DNA of 64,000 nt, from positions 62,001 to 126,000 of the forward strand of contig NZ_CALIMS010000004.1 of assembly GCF_938045345.1 (NCBI RefSeq), read 5' to 3'. Origin of the DNA: an uncultured Campylobacter sp. Its GTDB lineage: Bacteria > Campylobacterota > Campylobacteria > Campylobacterales > Campylobacteraceae. The notes below the pieces were generated by a model. That model had not been told where the DNA came from and made no database searches. It saw only the letters and a list, made by a program, of their open reading frames with translations. This document shows, one piece after another, positions 52,394 through 62,314 of the stretch. Positions within the stretch are counted from its first letter, which is position 1. Every line of letters starts with the position of its first letter. The translations under genes and the position numbers were made by a program.

Positions 52394-55300
52394 TTATTTT
52401 CTTTCATTTACTCTAAAATTTGCTTTAGCGAAATTTGCATTTTCATCCAAGCAGCCAAGCTCAAAATCCCCTGCGCCGAGGTTAAGCGTAAAAGCCTCGC
52501 CGTTAGTGCGCGCAAAATATTCTCCCGTTTTAACTTTAGAATTTGCAGGCGCTAGGCTTTGCGTGGTAAAATCTCGTGCCGTGAAATTTTGCTGCGAGAA
52601 ATTTTGATCCGCGAAATTTTTCGCTGTAAAATTTTGAGCCTCCGAATTTTGCTCTGTAGAATTTTGCAAGATAGAATTTTGCGACGCCAAATTTCGTGTG
52701 GCTGGATTTTCAGCTATAAAATTCAATCCCGCAGAATTTTGCTTCGTAAGATTTTGTGATTTTACATTCTGCGACGCTAAATTTTGTCGCATAGAATTTT
52801 GTGCTGTAGAATTCTGTTCTGCAAAATTTTGCTGTGCTAAATTCTGCTTTAAATTATCTTGCTGCGCCGTGCTAGAATGCTTGGAATCCAAATCCGCGGA
52901 ATTCTCCCTCGTAAACGCGGTGGAATTTAGCGCTATAAACTCCCGTGAACCGCCGCTTAGCCTGATATATACGCGCTCGCCGAAAACCGCCGTGCACTGC
53001 ACCTTTAGCCGCAGCGTGCCGTCCGCGCCGGTCTCGTAGGTTTTGGCGTTGATGTCATTTAGTACGGGCTTTACGGCGGTAAATTTAGCCGCGCACCTTC
53101 CTGCGCGCACCTTTTGCGGATCGACTAGGCCGTGCTTTAGCAGGTAAAAAAGCTCGCTCGTGCCGTAAATTTCGCACTCCTCGTTGGGCTCAACTCCATC
53201 AATCGTAAGATCCTCGGCGCTTTGAGCGCACTCCTTTTCGCGGTACGCGTCGGTGCATACTCGCCGCAAGCTCACGCCTGCGGGACGCGCAAACTCCGCC
53301 TCGCCCAGCATGCCCGATTTATCGAGGAAGGCAAACATATTAAACGCGACTTTTGCCGCACTTACGCCGCCGCTAAGATCTCTAGTCTTGGAGCCGTCGA
53401 AATTTCCCAGCCAGACGCCGAGGGTAAATTTCGGCGTCAGAGCGACGGTGTAGAGATCGCGCGCATCGGCGCTCGTGCCCGTTTTAAACATCAGAGGCGG
53501 CGCGTTTAGGGTGTTTTGCCATACCGAGCCGAGGTAGGAGCGCGGCGCGTTTCTTAGCATCTGCGTTACGATGTAGGCGCTCTGCGGGGTTAAAATTTTA
53601 GCATCGTCACCGATCTTTACGCCCGCTATTTCGAGCTTTCGTAGCTTTCCGCCGTTTGCAAACGCGCTGTAAAGGCGAGTAAGATCCATTAGGCTCATCG
53701 AAATGCTTCCCAGAGCGATACCTGCGCCGTAATAATCCTTGCTAAACTCCGCCAGATGCACATTTGATAGCATCTCATACAGCCCGTCGCCCTCAAGCAT
53801 CAAATTTAGCTTCACCGCAGGGATATTCAGGCTCAGACTTAGCGCGTCAGTCGCACTCACCGCGCCCATGAAGCCCTGGTTGTAGTTGCGCGGTACGTAG
53901 CCCGCGAAGGTTATCGGCGCGTCGATCAGCTTTTTTGAAGGGGTGATGAGGCCGTGCTCAAGGGCCTTGGCGTAGATGAAGGGTTTGAGCGTCGAGCCTA
54001 CGTTTTTTTGCGAGCGCACGCCGTCGTTTTGCCCCTCATTAGCGCTAAAATCGTGGCTGCCGACGTAGGCGATCACACTCATACTTTCGTTGTCGACCAG
54101 CACCGCAGCGCCGTTTCTAACGCCCTTATCGCGTAGAGAGAGGATCTCGCTTTTCAAAAAACCCTCAAGCGCGATCTGGGTTTTCAGATCCAAGCTTGAA
54201 TAAATTTTACCCTCGTTTAGACGCGCAAGCTCCTGCGCTAGCGCAGTTTGCTCCTTGGACTGCGAGCTCGCTTCGGAGCCTGCGAAATTTCCCCGCGTCT
54301 TGGCGTTTAGATCGGGATTTTCTCGCGATTTGGCGTCCAAAGCGGAGTCTGTCTGCGTACTAGCGTCTGAAATGGAATTTGTCTGTATTTTGGCGCCTGA
54401 AGTAGAATCTGTCCGAGCATTAGCGTTCGACGAAGCGAAATCCGCCTGCACCCTAGTGTCCGAAGCGGAATTTGTCTGCGCAATAAAATTTACGCGCGGC
54501 CGCTCGCCAGAGTTTGTATCTGCCTGCGAATTTTGCGGCAAATGTGCGTTATCTTGTCGATCGTTTAAATTTAGCTTTTGCGAATTTTGCGGCTCTTGGT
54601 GCGGATGTGCGGCACCGGAGGCGTTCTGCTGCTTGTTTAAATTTATATCCGCATTCGGATTTTGCGGCGAATACTCGGTTTGCCCTTTACCTGAATCTGT
54701 ATCTGCCTGCGGATTTTGCGGCAAACGCGCCGCGCCTCGTTGCTCATTTAAATTTAGACTTTGCGAGTTTTGCGACGGATGGGCGGCATCAATAAAATCT
54801 CGCCGCTCATCTAAATTTGCACTCTTTCGTTCATTTGGTTTTACGCTTTCCGGTTCATTCGGTTTTACGCCTGCTTGTAATTCTACGCCTTCGCACTCGT
54901 TTAAATTTGGGCTCGTTCGTCTGCCCAAATTTAAACTCCCCGGCACATCTGTTTTAAAATCCGCCTCTTTGGAATTCATTTCTTTCGAATCCACTCCCGC
55001 CTGCGCACTCACGGAGCCGGATAGATTCGGCGCGGCTCTTGTCAAAGCTGCAAAACTTGATTCGGCGCTCGCCGCGTCCGAAAAATTTGACTCTGCCGCC
55101 GCCGCGGCTCTGCGCGCAGCCGAGCTTGCTTGCCCTGTCGTCGCGCCGGGCACTCCGTCCTGCTCTAAATTTTGAGTGAAATTTGCATCATCTTTGGCGG
55201 TAAAATTCTGCATTTTATAATTGTTAAACGCTAGCAGTGCATAATGCGGCGCGTAATTGGGCGCTGCGTAGCGTCTAGGTGAAAACGGCTCGGCAAGAGC

Positions 55301-56032
55301 GCGCTCATACTCGCTTTGCGAGATCACGCCGCCGTCTCGCAGCTGCGAAATTAGGCGGTTCTTAAGCGCGTTGATGTTTGATCTGCGGTCTAGGCGGTTT
55401 TTGTTCGGGTTTTTCGGGATCACGCTAAGAAGCGCGATTTGAGCGTTGCTAAGCTCGCGCAGGTCCTTTTTGAAGTAAAAATACGCCGCAGTCTTGACCC
55501 CCTCGATATTGCCGCCGTATGGGGCGAGGTTAAAATACATTCCTAAAATTTCATCCTTGCTGAAGTGCCACTCCAGCTGAAAGGCGTTGAAGATTTCGAT
55601 GATTTTGTTCTTGTAGCTGCGCTGTTTGGGGCGCATCATACGCGCAACCTGCATCGTAATCGTCGAGGCTCCGACGCGCTCGACGTTACCCTCGCTTTTT
55701 TTAGTAAAATTTTGCGTAAAATTATACGTAGCCGCGCGCAGGATCGAGGCTGGATTGACGCCGAAATGGTAGTAAAAATAGCGGTCTTCAAAGTAGATCG
55801 CGCTTTGTTTCAGCCGCGGCGGTATCTCGTCCGCGCTCGCGTAAAAGCGCCAAATTTGATCGTCGCTGATCTGCATATTTAAAATTTCGCCGTTTCGGTC
55901 ATATAAAATTCTACTCTTCTGCTTGTTTAGCATATCCAAATTTAGCGGATAAAGCGCGTCTAGGATCAAAAACACAGCGAATGCAAATGCGCAAAATAGC
56001 GCGATTTTTAACGTAAATTTTAGAAATTTCAT
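52394..56032 (-). CDS. pbpC: Penicillin-binding protein 1C with two long low-complexity inserts
   Basis: Bifunctional peptidoglycan synthase, anchored by one N-terminal segment (about residues 8-28). Transglycosylase motifs include YFEDRYFYYHFGVNP (Glu82) and GASTITMQVARMM near 121. Transpeptidase motifs are GSTLKPF (active Ser, about residue 680), SLNIP and FKTGTS. The family is about 770 residues; this one is 1212. The first insert is at about residues 273-592 between the two catalytic domains, with 10-residue repeats. The second, at about residues 1060-1155 in the C-terminal domain, is encoded by a strict 15-bp repeat array. It precedes the alpha-2-macroglobulin gene. Confidence 0.93.
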   Translation of the reverse strand: MKFLKFTLKIALFCAFAFAVFLILDALYPLNLDMLNKQKSRILYDRNGEILNMQISDDQIWRFYASADEIPPRLKQSAIYFEDRYFYYHFGVNPASILRAATYNFTQNFTKKSEGNVERVGASTITMQVARMMRPKQRSYKNKIIEIFNAFQLEWHFSKDEILGMYFNLAPYGGNIEGVKTAAYFYFKKDLRELSNAQIALLSVIPKNPNKNRLDRRSNINALKNRLISQLRDGGVISQSEYERALAEPFSPRRYAAPNYAPHYALLAFNNYKMQNFTAKDDANFTQNLEQDGVPGATTGQASSAARRAAAAAESNFSDAASAESSFAALTRAAPNLSGSVSAQAGVDSKEMNSKEADFKTDVPGSLNLGRRTSPNLNECEGVELQAGVKPNEPESVKPNERKSANLDERRDFIDAAHPSQNSQSLNLNEQRGAARLPQNPQADTDSGKGQTEYSPQNPNADINLNKQQNASGAAHPHQEPQNSQKLNLNDRQDNAHLPQNSQADTNSGERPRVNFIAQTNSASDTRVQADFASSNANARTDSTSGAKIQTNSISDASTQTDSALDAKSRENPDLNAKTRGNFAGSEASSQSKEQTALAQELARLNEGKIYSSLDLKTQIALEGFLKSEILSLRDKGVRNGAAVLVDNESMSVIAYVGSHDFSANEGQNDGVRSQKNVGSTLKPFIYAKALEHGLITPSKKLIDAPITFAGYVPRNYNQGFMGAVSATDALSLSLNIPAVKLNLMLEGDGLYEMLSNVHLAEFSKDYYGAGIALGSISMSLMDLTRLYSAFANGGKLRKLEIAGVKIGDDAKILTPQSAYIVTQMLRNAPRSYLGSVWQNTLNAPPLMFKTGTSADARDLYTVALTPKFTLGVWLGNFDGSKTRDLSGGVSAAKVAFNMFAFLDKSGMLGEAEFARPAGVSLRRVCTDAYREKECAQSAEDLTIDGVEPNEECEIYGTSELFYLLKHGLVDPQKVRAGRCAAKFTAVKPVLNDINAKTYETGADGTLRLKVQCTAVFGERVYIRLSGGSREFIALNSTAFTRENSADLDSKHSSTAQQDNLKQNLAQQNFAEQNSTAQNSMRQNLASQNVKSQNLTKQNSAGLNFIAENPATRNLASQNSILQNSTEQNSEAQNFTAKNFADQNFSQQNFTARDFTTQSLAPANSKVKTGEYFARTNGEAFTLNLGAGDFELGCLDENANFAKANFRVNERK
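52569..52853. repeat. 15-bp tandem array, 19 copies, built on RAATTY
   Basis: Nineteen consecutive 15-base units, starting at 52569 and every 15 bases, none missing. Fifteen of nineteen begin with RAATTY (AAATTT, GAATTT, AAATTC or GAATTC); the second half of the unit varies, often TGC followed by NNNTA. On the coding (minus) strand it gives pentapeptides of the form Gln-Asn-(Phe/Ser/Leu)-x-x in the C-terminal part of PbpC. Exact period with divergent units implies an old array kept in frame. Confidence 0.85.
54301..54483. repeat. 30-bp tandem repeat in the first PbpC insert
   Basis: Six units, starting at 54301, 54331, 54361, 54391, 54421 (33 bases) and 54454. Shared positions include TRGCGT at the start and TCTGTCTGCG-like ends. 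They encode ten-residue repeats of the form (Ala/Ser)-x-Thr-Asp-Ser-x-Ser. A longer repeat, twice over, lies further upstream at about 54500-54790, with QADTxSG and LPQNxQ in each copy. Confidence 0.65.
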
Positions 56033-56069
56033 CGCGCAATTATATCAAAGAATTTTAATGATTTTAGGC

Positions 56070-56075
56070 TATAAT
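56070..56075 (+). promoter_or_regulatory. TATAAT -10 element of the helicase gene
   Basis: TATAAT precedes the TTG start at 56101 by 25 bases. An in-frame ATG at 56074 lies inside this element and so cannot be the start if this is the promoter. The 68-base gap to the divergent pbpC start must hold both promoters. Confidence 0.6.
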
Positions 56076-56100
56076 GGCGCCTTTTTGCAAAGGAATAATC

Positions 56101-58128
56101 TTGGACGCTCTAGCTAAGCTAAACACCGAACAATACGCCGCAGCAACCGCTCCTGCGGGGCACAATCTAGTAATCGCAAGCGCAGGCACGGGCAAAACCA
56201 GCACCATCGTCGCGCGCATCGCTCATCTGCTAAATCTCGGCACGAGCCCTAGAAAAATTTTGCTTCTTACCTTTACGAATAAGGCCGCGAGCGAGATGAT
56301 AGCGAGGCTGCAGCGGCATTTTGATAAAAAGATCACCTCCGCAATCGTCGCGGGCACCTTCCACGCCGTATCCTACGCCCTACTTCGCGAGCTTGGCAAA
56401 GGCGTGATCCTAAAGCAGCCCGCCGAGCTCAAGACGCTGCTAAAAAGCCTCGTAGAAAGGCGAAAATTTTATCACGTAAGCGACGCGCGCCCCTACGGCG
56501 GGGCGTATCTGTACGACGTGTATTCGCTGTATCAAAACAAGGAGATGAGCGCGGATTTTGAGACGTGGTTTAGCAAAAACTACGAGGATCAGGCGGAATT
56601 TGCCGAAATTTACGCAGATATTTTGCGCGAGTTCGAAGAGGAAAAGGCGAAATTTAACTACGCCGATTTCAACGACGTTTTGCTAAAAATGCGCCATGAG
56701 CTGCGAAAGGGCGCGCCGCTGCGGTTTGATGAAATTTTAGTGGACGAGTATCAGGACACGAACTCGCTGCAAGGAAGCCTCATCGATGCCTTCGCGACGA
56801 AAAGCCTTTTTTGCGTCGGCGATTTTGATCAGAGCATTTATGCCTTTAACGGCGCAAACATCGACATCATCGGCAGCTTCGGCAAGCGCTTTGCGGACGC
56901 TAAAATTTACGCGCTAAATATCAACTATCGCTCAAGCTCGGCGATTTTGGCGCTTGCAAACCGCGTCATCGCGAACAATCCGCGCCTTTACGAAAAGAAG
57001 CTGATCGTGGGCCGCGAGGGAAAATTTAGCGCGCCTAAGCTGCATGTTTACGACGATACGGCGGCGCAATACGCCCACGTAGCCGCGCAGATCGCGCAAA
57101 GCACCACCCCACGCGAAAAGATCGCCGTCATCTTTCGCAATAATTCCAGCGCCGACGGCGTCGAGGTCGCGCTTAAGGAGCTCGGTATCGGCGCGAAGCG
57201 AAAAGGCGGCGTGAGCTTTTTTGAAAGCCGCGAGATCAAGGCCTTTACGGACATCTTCGCGATGATAATAAACCCCAAAGATATGATGGCATTTATGAGC
57301 ACGTGCGAATACGCAAGAGGCGTCGGCAGCGCGCTGAGCAAGGAGCTTTTCGACGCGCTAATCGCGCTTGGACACGGAAGCATTCACGCAGGTCTTTTGC
57401 ACCCCGATGAGAGCGTTAAAATTTTTGAAAAAAAGAGGAAAAACTACCAGCTTGGGCTTTTTGACGATGTGGACATCATCGGCTCGGTATCGCGCTTTGA
57501 AGCTTTGGAATTTGACGAGTTTTTCCGCTCGCATCCGGTTCTAAAACACAATAAAATTACCGAGGGCGGCGCCGTATTTTTGCACGAAATTTATAAAATT
57601 TTTAAAAAAAGCGGCTCCGCTGCGAGGTCCGCTACGCTCATCTCGCATATCAAAGACTCGCGCCTTTTTGCGCTCGTGGCGGATTTTATCGCGACGAAAC
57701 GCGCGACGCTGAAAAACGGCAAGATAGACGAGGATCGCAAGAAGGACGAGATCGCTCGCATCTATGATAAATGCGGAATTTTAGAGCAGATCGCCGGCAA
57801 ATACTTGGATCCGCAGAGCTTTTATAACTTCATAACCCTGGGCGCAAAGGAGATGAGCGAGGGCGAGGGGGTAAATCTGCTCAGCGTACACGCAAGCAAG
57901 GGGCTTGAGTTTTGCGGCGTCTATCTCATTGATCTGGCGCAAAACCGTTTCCCGAACCTCAAGCTAATGGCGATGGGCGGCAGCCTGGAGGAGGAGCGGC
58001 GGCTCTTTTACGTGGCGGTCACCAGAGCGCGCGACGAGCTGGTATTAAGCTACGCGAAATTTGATAAGATCAGAAAAGTTAGCTACGAGCCTAGCTGCTT
58101 TTTAAGGGAAGCAGGTCTGGTGAAGTAA
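56101..58128 (+). CDS. UvrD/Rep/PcrA-type superfamily 1 DNA helicase
   Basis: ATP-dependent 3'-5' DNA helicase, about 675 residues, involved in repair or replication restart. Motifs: Walker A SAGTGKTSTIVARIAHLL near residue 33, DEYQDTN (II) near 220, INYRSSSAIL (IV) near 280, SVHASKGLEF (V) near 595, and VAVTRARDELVLSY (VI) near the end. TTG at 56101 is the likely start: AAAGGA lies six bases before it, and the upstream in-frame ATG is within the TATAAT box. It is divergent from pbpC. The precise orthology (UvrD, Rep or PcrA) is undecided. Confidence 0.92.
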   Translation: MDALAKLNTEQYAAATAPAGHNLVIASAGTGKTSTIVARIAHLLNLGTSPRKILLLTFTNKAASEMIARLQRHFDKKITSAIVAGTFHAVSYALLRELGKGVILKQPAELKTLLKSLVERRKFYHVSDARPYGGAYLYDVYSLYQNKEMSADFETWFSKNYEDQAEFAEIYADILREFEEEKAKFNYADFNDVLLKMRHELRKGAPLRFDEILVDEYQDTNSLQGSLIDAFATKSLFCVGDFDQSIYAFNGANIDIIGSFGKRFADAKIYALNINYRSSSAILALANRVIANNPRLYEKKLIVGREGKFSAPKLHVYDDTAAQYAHVAAQIAQSTTPREKIAVIFRNNSSADGVEVALKELGIGAKRKGGVSFFESREIKAFTDIFAMIINPKDMMAFMSTCEYARGVGSALSKELFDALIALGHGSIHAGLLHPDESVKIFEKKRKNYQLGLFDDVDIIGSVSRFEALEFDEFFRSHPVLKHNKITEGGAVFLHEIYKIFKKSGSAARSATLISHIKDSRLFALVADFIATKRATLKNGKIDEDRKKDEIARIYDKCGILEQIAGKYLDPQSFYNFITLGAKEMSEGEGVNLLSVHASKGLEFCGVYLIDLAQNRFPNLKLMAMGGSLEEERRLFYVAVTRARDELVLSYAKFDKIRKVSYEPSCFLREAGLVK

Positions 58129-59351
58129 GCAAATTTTGCTCGATAAATTTTAAATTTCATTTTAGCGCGGGCGGATCATTTGGGTAAGAATTTTACTTCT
58201 CGCGTACGTCTGACGCGCCGCCCTGCTTCTTTATCGGATTGTTATGGTAAAAATTTTGCCGCACGATTTTTGTAAATTTTGCGATTTGTAAATTTTTGCG
58301 ACGCGGACGCTACGGCGCCAATATAAGCGTGATTTTGCGTAGTTAGAATTGCGAAGCGGTAGGCTCTTTTGCGAGCCAAAATTTATCGACATTTTGCCCA
58401 AATTCGAGCCCGACATACGGCCTAGCGATAAAATTTTACCCCCGTCCGCCATTTTAGAATTTCTCCCGAGCCTAAGGACGATTTTAACTTTATAGCGGCG
58501 AAATTTTACTCTTACTTGAAATTTTACCGATAGCTCACTGCGGGTTGCAAGATTTCGCGCTCGTCACGCTCGCACTGGGCGGCAGTAGGGCGGAATCGCG
58601 CCTAAAACAGCATAGCGGCGCAAAATTTCCACGGCTCGCAAGCGTAAAATCGCTCTTGGTCGCAAAATACAGCGGCTTTAAACTTGTTATTTTTGCGGCT
58701 CGATAAATTTTGTAGGCGACGGCTGGGTTTTAAGCTGCTATGAAAAGCGTGACTGCTCGGAATTTTTTTGCGAGCTGCGCGCGAGCTATGTGGCAGTGCA
58801 ATCAAAGGCGGTTTAAAATGGTGATATTTGCGGCGCGGGCGGTTGCAAAATTTTACGCCGCAAATGCGAGCTAAATTTTAAAATTTTGCTACCGCTCTGC
58901 CGTAAGTTTTGACGCGGTAAATTCCCCGTGAAATCTCGCACGGCTAGAATTTTGCAGCAGAATTCGACGGCAATAAAATTCCGCCGCCCTATTTCATCTT
59001 TCTCTTACTTTGAAATTTATGTGTTTTATACATCGCGGAGCTCAAATTTTATTTAATAAATTCCAAAATGCCGCAAATTCTACGACGAGTTAAAATTTTA
59101 AAGTGCATTAAATTTACGGCGCTACAAATTTTAAATTTCACTACGTATTGCGCACGCTGTAAAAATACGCGCCCTGCCAAATTTATTGGCGCGACGGAAT
59201 TCCGAGCGGCGACAACTCGCATATTTGTTAAATAGATTTCGCGTCGCGTAAAATTCCATTGCCGGTAAAGTTTGCTACCGATCAATTTATCGCCGTATAA
59301 AATGCTGTCCGCGCAAATTTAACGCAGCGCAAAGTCCTTCGCTGCGCAAAT
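58129..59351. other. Long non-coding region with dense RAATTY motifs
   Basis: 1223 bases between the helicase (plus) and upp (minus), with no gene that I can support. By hand I count about 36 RAATTY hexamers, one per 34 bases, mostly AAATTT with some GAATTC, AAATTC and GAATTT. They occur in all frames, often as GTAAAATTTTAC or GCAAAATTTTGC-like extended palindromes. Short open frames on both strands have no RBS and look random. Confidence 0.65.
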
Positions 59352-60020
59352 TCACAGCGTATTAAACACCCTATCTCCCGCGTCTCCGAGACCCGGCACG
59401 ATATATTTTTGCTCGTTTAATCTCTCGTCGATCGCCGCGGTAAAAACTTCGACCTGCGGGTAGATCTCGCTAAATTTATGAAGCCCCTCGGGCGCTGCGA
59501 TGATGGAGATAAATTTGATCTTTTTAACGCCGTTTTTCAGCAGAAATTTCACCGCATCGATCGCCGTGCCGCCGGTCGCAAACATCGGATCGATGATGAT
59601 TGCAGTGCGCTCCGCGGCGTCGGTGGGCAGTTTGGCGTAAAAAAACTCCGCCTGCGCGGTCTTTTCGTCGCGCTGAAAGCCTAAAAATCCCACGCTAGCG
59701 TCGGGCATGAGTTTAAATACGCTATCTAGCATTCCAAGCGCAGCGCGCAAAATCGGGCAGATCATGATCTTCGTAGCGAGCTTATACGCGCTGGTTTGCG
59801 CCACGGGCGTATGCACGCTCACTTCGCGCAGCGCAAGATCCCGCGTCGCCTCAAACATCATCAGGTAACTGATCTCATCGACGAGCATACGGAACTGAAA
59901 CGGATCGGTCTCCCGATCGCGCAGGATCGTGAGCTTATGCTCGATCAGCGGGTGCTTGATAAGCCTCACGTTAGGCAGCTCGCACGCGGTTTGGTACGTA
60001 CATTTTTGGCTTTGGCTCAT
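59352..60020 (-). CDS. upp: Uracil phosphoribosyltransferase
   Basis: Salvage enzyme making UMP from uracil and PRPP in the cytoplasm. The PRPP-binding motif IIDPMFATGGTAIDAVKFL is near residue 141, and the uracil-binding end has VPGLGDAGDRVFNTL. At 222 residues it is slightly longer than the usual 208, from an N-terminal stretch before NVRLIKHPLIEHKLTILRD. AAGGAGAG lies before the ATG. It stands alone in repeat-rich DNA. Confidence 0.96.
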   Translation of the reverse strand: MSQSQKCTYQTACELPNVRLIKHPLIEHKLTILRDRETDPFQFRMLVDEISYLMMFEATRDLALREVSVHTPVAQTSAYKLATKIMICPILRAALGMLDSVFKLMPDASVGFLGFQRDEKTAQAEFFYAKLPTDAAERTAIIIDPMFATGGTAIDAVKFLLKNGVKKIKFISIIAAPEGLHKFSEIYPQVEVFTAAIDERLNEQKYIVPGLGDAGDRVFNTL

Positions 60021-60569
60021 TTTCTCTCCTTAAATTTACTGAATTTTGCGCCCTCTTGGGCATTTTAATTATCTATTTTGATGCGAACTCCAGCGCCGTA
60101 GCGCTAAAATTTTGCCGATAACGGTGGCTCGACTTTAAATTAGCTCATTTTCACTCGCAATGCACGCGGTTGCGACATTTAAATTTAGCTCGGCAGCTCG
60201 CTTTAATTTAGTGCTTTTAAAACGCAGTGCTTTAAATTTAGCTCGCGCGTGCCGCTTTTGATTTAGCCGCCATTTAAATAGGGCGCGCTTTCTATCGGCA
60301 CGCTAGCGCTACTTTTCGGCGAGCGCTTGCGGTGTAAATTTTATCTGCGAAATTATCGTCTGAGGCAGCTTTAAATTTACTTAATGCTCGCGCTTGTGAG
60401 CCAAATTTTAAAATTCCCCGCCATCTTGCGCGCCGATAAAATTTTAATTTCATAGATGCGGGCGCTGTGCAAGCAAGCTAAATAAACCGAGCGCGTATCT
60501 TTTAAATTTAACTCGCCGCAAGTTGTTAAATTTGCCGTGCTAAAGCGATTAAATTTAACCGCAAAGCCC
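60021..60569. other. Non-coding region between upp and the BON lipoprotein gene
   Basis: 549 bases. AAATTT and TAAATTTAGCTC-like motifs recur throughout (60120-60420), in no consistent frame. No terminator or ORF that I can support. Confidence 0.55.
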
Positions 60570-61163
60570 CTACTCCTTCACCACGCGCAGGAACGAATAC
60601 ACGTCCTGCACCCCGGGCGCGTGCGTCGCGTACCAGATCGCGTGCTTTTCATGCTCGATGTCGCTCACTACGCCGCTAAATACCACGTCGCAGCCCACGA
60701 TCGCCACGCGCACCGCAGTGCCAGAAACGTCGGTATCGGAAAAGAGATTTTTCTTTAAATTTGTAAAAATTTCAAACGAATTGCACGGATATTCGGACTT
60801 TTTGACGCGCAGATAGGTATGCACGCGCCGCACGCCTTCGGTTTGCCTAGCTAAAGCAAGCAGCGGCTCGCGCATCGCTTCGCTATCGAGCAGCCCGATT
60901 AGATAGACCTCGCCGTAGAAGCACTCGACCTCCAGATCCCAGCTGCTAAGGCCTTTGGTAAATAGAATTTTGCTTTGGATTTTAGTCTGGATGAGTTTGT
61001 CTCTAGCGACCTCGCTCACGCTGCGGCGGTCGCGCGCTACGGAGTAGATGTCGTATACGCTAAGCGCGTTACCCGCGGGCGCCAGCGGAGCCGCGCACGA
61101 GCTAAAAAGCACCGCGTTCGCGCTCAAAAACACTGCTAAAATCGCTAGAAACAAAACCCTCAA
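60570..61163 (-). CDS. BON-domain lipoprotein
   Basis: Probable outer-membrane lipoprotein, 197 residues. A signal peptide ends in the lipobox FSSC at about residue 23. Two BON domains follow: the first around DKLIQTKIQSKILFTKGLSS to VRRVHTYLRV, the second from FTNLKKNLFSDTD to VQDVYSFLRVV. The family (OsmY/DolP-like) binds phospholipid membranes and supports envelope integrity. The start is TTG at 61163 with GGAGAGGGC before it. Single gene. Confidence 0.87.
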   Translation of the reverse strand: MRVLFLAILAVFLSANAVLFSSCAAPLAPAGNALSVYDIYSVARDRRSVSEVARDKLIQTKIQSKILFTKGLSSWDLEVECFYGEVYLIGLLDSEAMREPLLALARQTEGVRRVHTYLRVKKSEYPCNSFEIFTNLKKNLFSDTDVSGTAVRVAIVGCDVVFSGVVSDIEHEKHAIWYATHAPGVQDVYSFLRVVKE

Positions 61164-61540
61164 GCCCTCTCCAATCTCGTTTAATTTCTAATTATCTAAA
61201 GCCGGTCGTTAGCTCCGCTTTTTTAAATTTAGCCCCGCAGGCGCCATTTTGCCGCAGCTTTAAATTTTGCGCCGCGAGATTCCGCCCAAACCGCACGCTG
61301 TAAAATTTTACAACGCAAATTTTAAAATTTACGTTGTAATTCGCACGGCTTGCAGAATTTTGCGCTTTCGCCACGGCGGAATTTCACGCGCAGTATTCGT
61401 CGCCGTAAAATTCTACGTGGCTAAATTTAATTGCAAATTTGCCGCTGCGAAATTCTACTGGGTAAATTTCTCGCGGCGAAATTCGCCTCTGTAAAATTTT
61501 ATATTTCAAAACCCGCGCCCAAAATTCCGCCCAGTCGCGG
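61164..61540. other. RAATTY-rich non-coding region
   Basis: 377 bases between the BON lipoprotein and the SDR gene. AAATTT, AAATTC and GAATTT recur every 20-30 bases through most of it. No ORF with support. Confidence 0.55.
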
Positions 61541-62314
61541 CTAATTCGTCGTAAGCCCGCCGTCTATCGCAAATATCGCGCCGCTGACCCACTTCGCCGC
61601 ATCCGACGCCAAAAACACCGCCGCCTCGCCGATATCCTGCGCGCTGCCGATTTTGCCGAGCGGATAGATATTTTGCACCATCTGCTCGAACGCCTCGCGC
61701 CCCTGCGGGCTAAGCGCGCTTAAATTTCGCTCAAACTGCGGCGTTAGCACACTTCCGGGCGCTATGGCATTGACGCGAATGCCGAGTTTGCCGACCTCAA
61801 AGGCAAGCGATTTGGTGAAAGAATTTAGTGCGCCTTTGGTGATCGAATACGCCGTCGTGGTGCGCCCCACGAGCATTCGGTTCGCGAAATACGACGAGAT
61901 ATTTATCACGCAGCCCTTGCTAGCCGCAAGCGCACCCAAAAGCCCCTGAGTAAGCAGATAGGGCGCTTTGATGTTTAGGTTTAGATGAGCGTCCAGCAGC
62001 ACTTCGTCGGTCGCTTCAAACGGTACGAATTTTCCCAATCCGGCGTTATTTACAAGGATATCTATCTTAAGAGGTAGCGCTAAAATGCGCTCGCAAAGGC
62101 CTTTTATCGTTTTGCTTTGCGCCAAATCCGCCCTTGCGGCGTAAATTTTCACACCGTAACCGCACAAGGCCTCCTGCGCGATTTTTAATTTCTCCTCGCT
62201 TCTGCCGAGCAGGATCAAATTTGCGCCCTCTTCGGCGAAACACTTTGCGATGCCGAGCCCTATACCGTCGCTTCCGCCAGTGATTACGGCGGTTTTGCCC
62301 TCTAATCGTTTCAT
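61541..62314 (-). CDS. Short-chain dehydrogenase/reductase
   Basis: NAD(P)-dependent oxidoreductase of the classical SDR family, 257 residues. Cofactor motif TGGSDGIGLGIA near residue 12, NNAG near 88, Ser in CVINISS near 140 and YSITKGA (catalytic Tyr-Lys) near 155. It resembles the 3-oxoacyl-ACP reductase / glucose dehydrogenase-like branch; the substrate cannot be decided. GAAAGGAAAA precedes the ATG. Confidence 0.92.
   Translation of the reverse strand: MKRLEGKTAVITGGSDGIGLGIAKCFAEEGANLILLGRSEEKLKIAQEALCGYGVKIYAARADLAQSKTIKGLCERILALPLKIDILVNNAGLGKFVPFEATDEVLLDAHLNLNIKAPYLLTQGLLGALAASKGCVINISSYFANRMLVGRTTTAYSITKGALNSFTKSLAFEVGKLGIRVNAIAPGSVLTPQFERNLSALSPQGREAFEQMVQNIYPLGKIGSAQDIGEAAVFLASDAAKWVSGAIFAIDGGLTTN

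Noticed and set aside
52569..52853. CRISPR array
   Set aside because: The repeat is 15 bp without unique spacers, lies inside a coding frame, and no cas genes are present.
52559..55175. Plus-strand ORFs opposite pbpC, up to 306 codons
   Set aside because: Created by the repeat arrays on the other strand; PbpC catalytic motifs fix the true strand.
58231..58805. Two minus-strand ORFs in the long gap before upp
   Set aside because: No RBS, basic random composition, frames determined by AAATTT positions.
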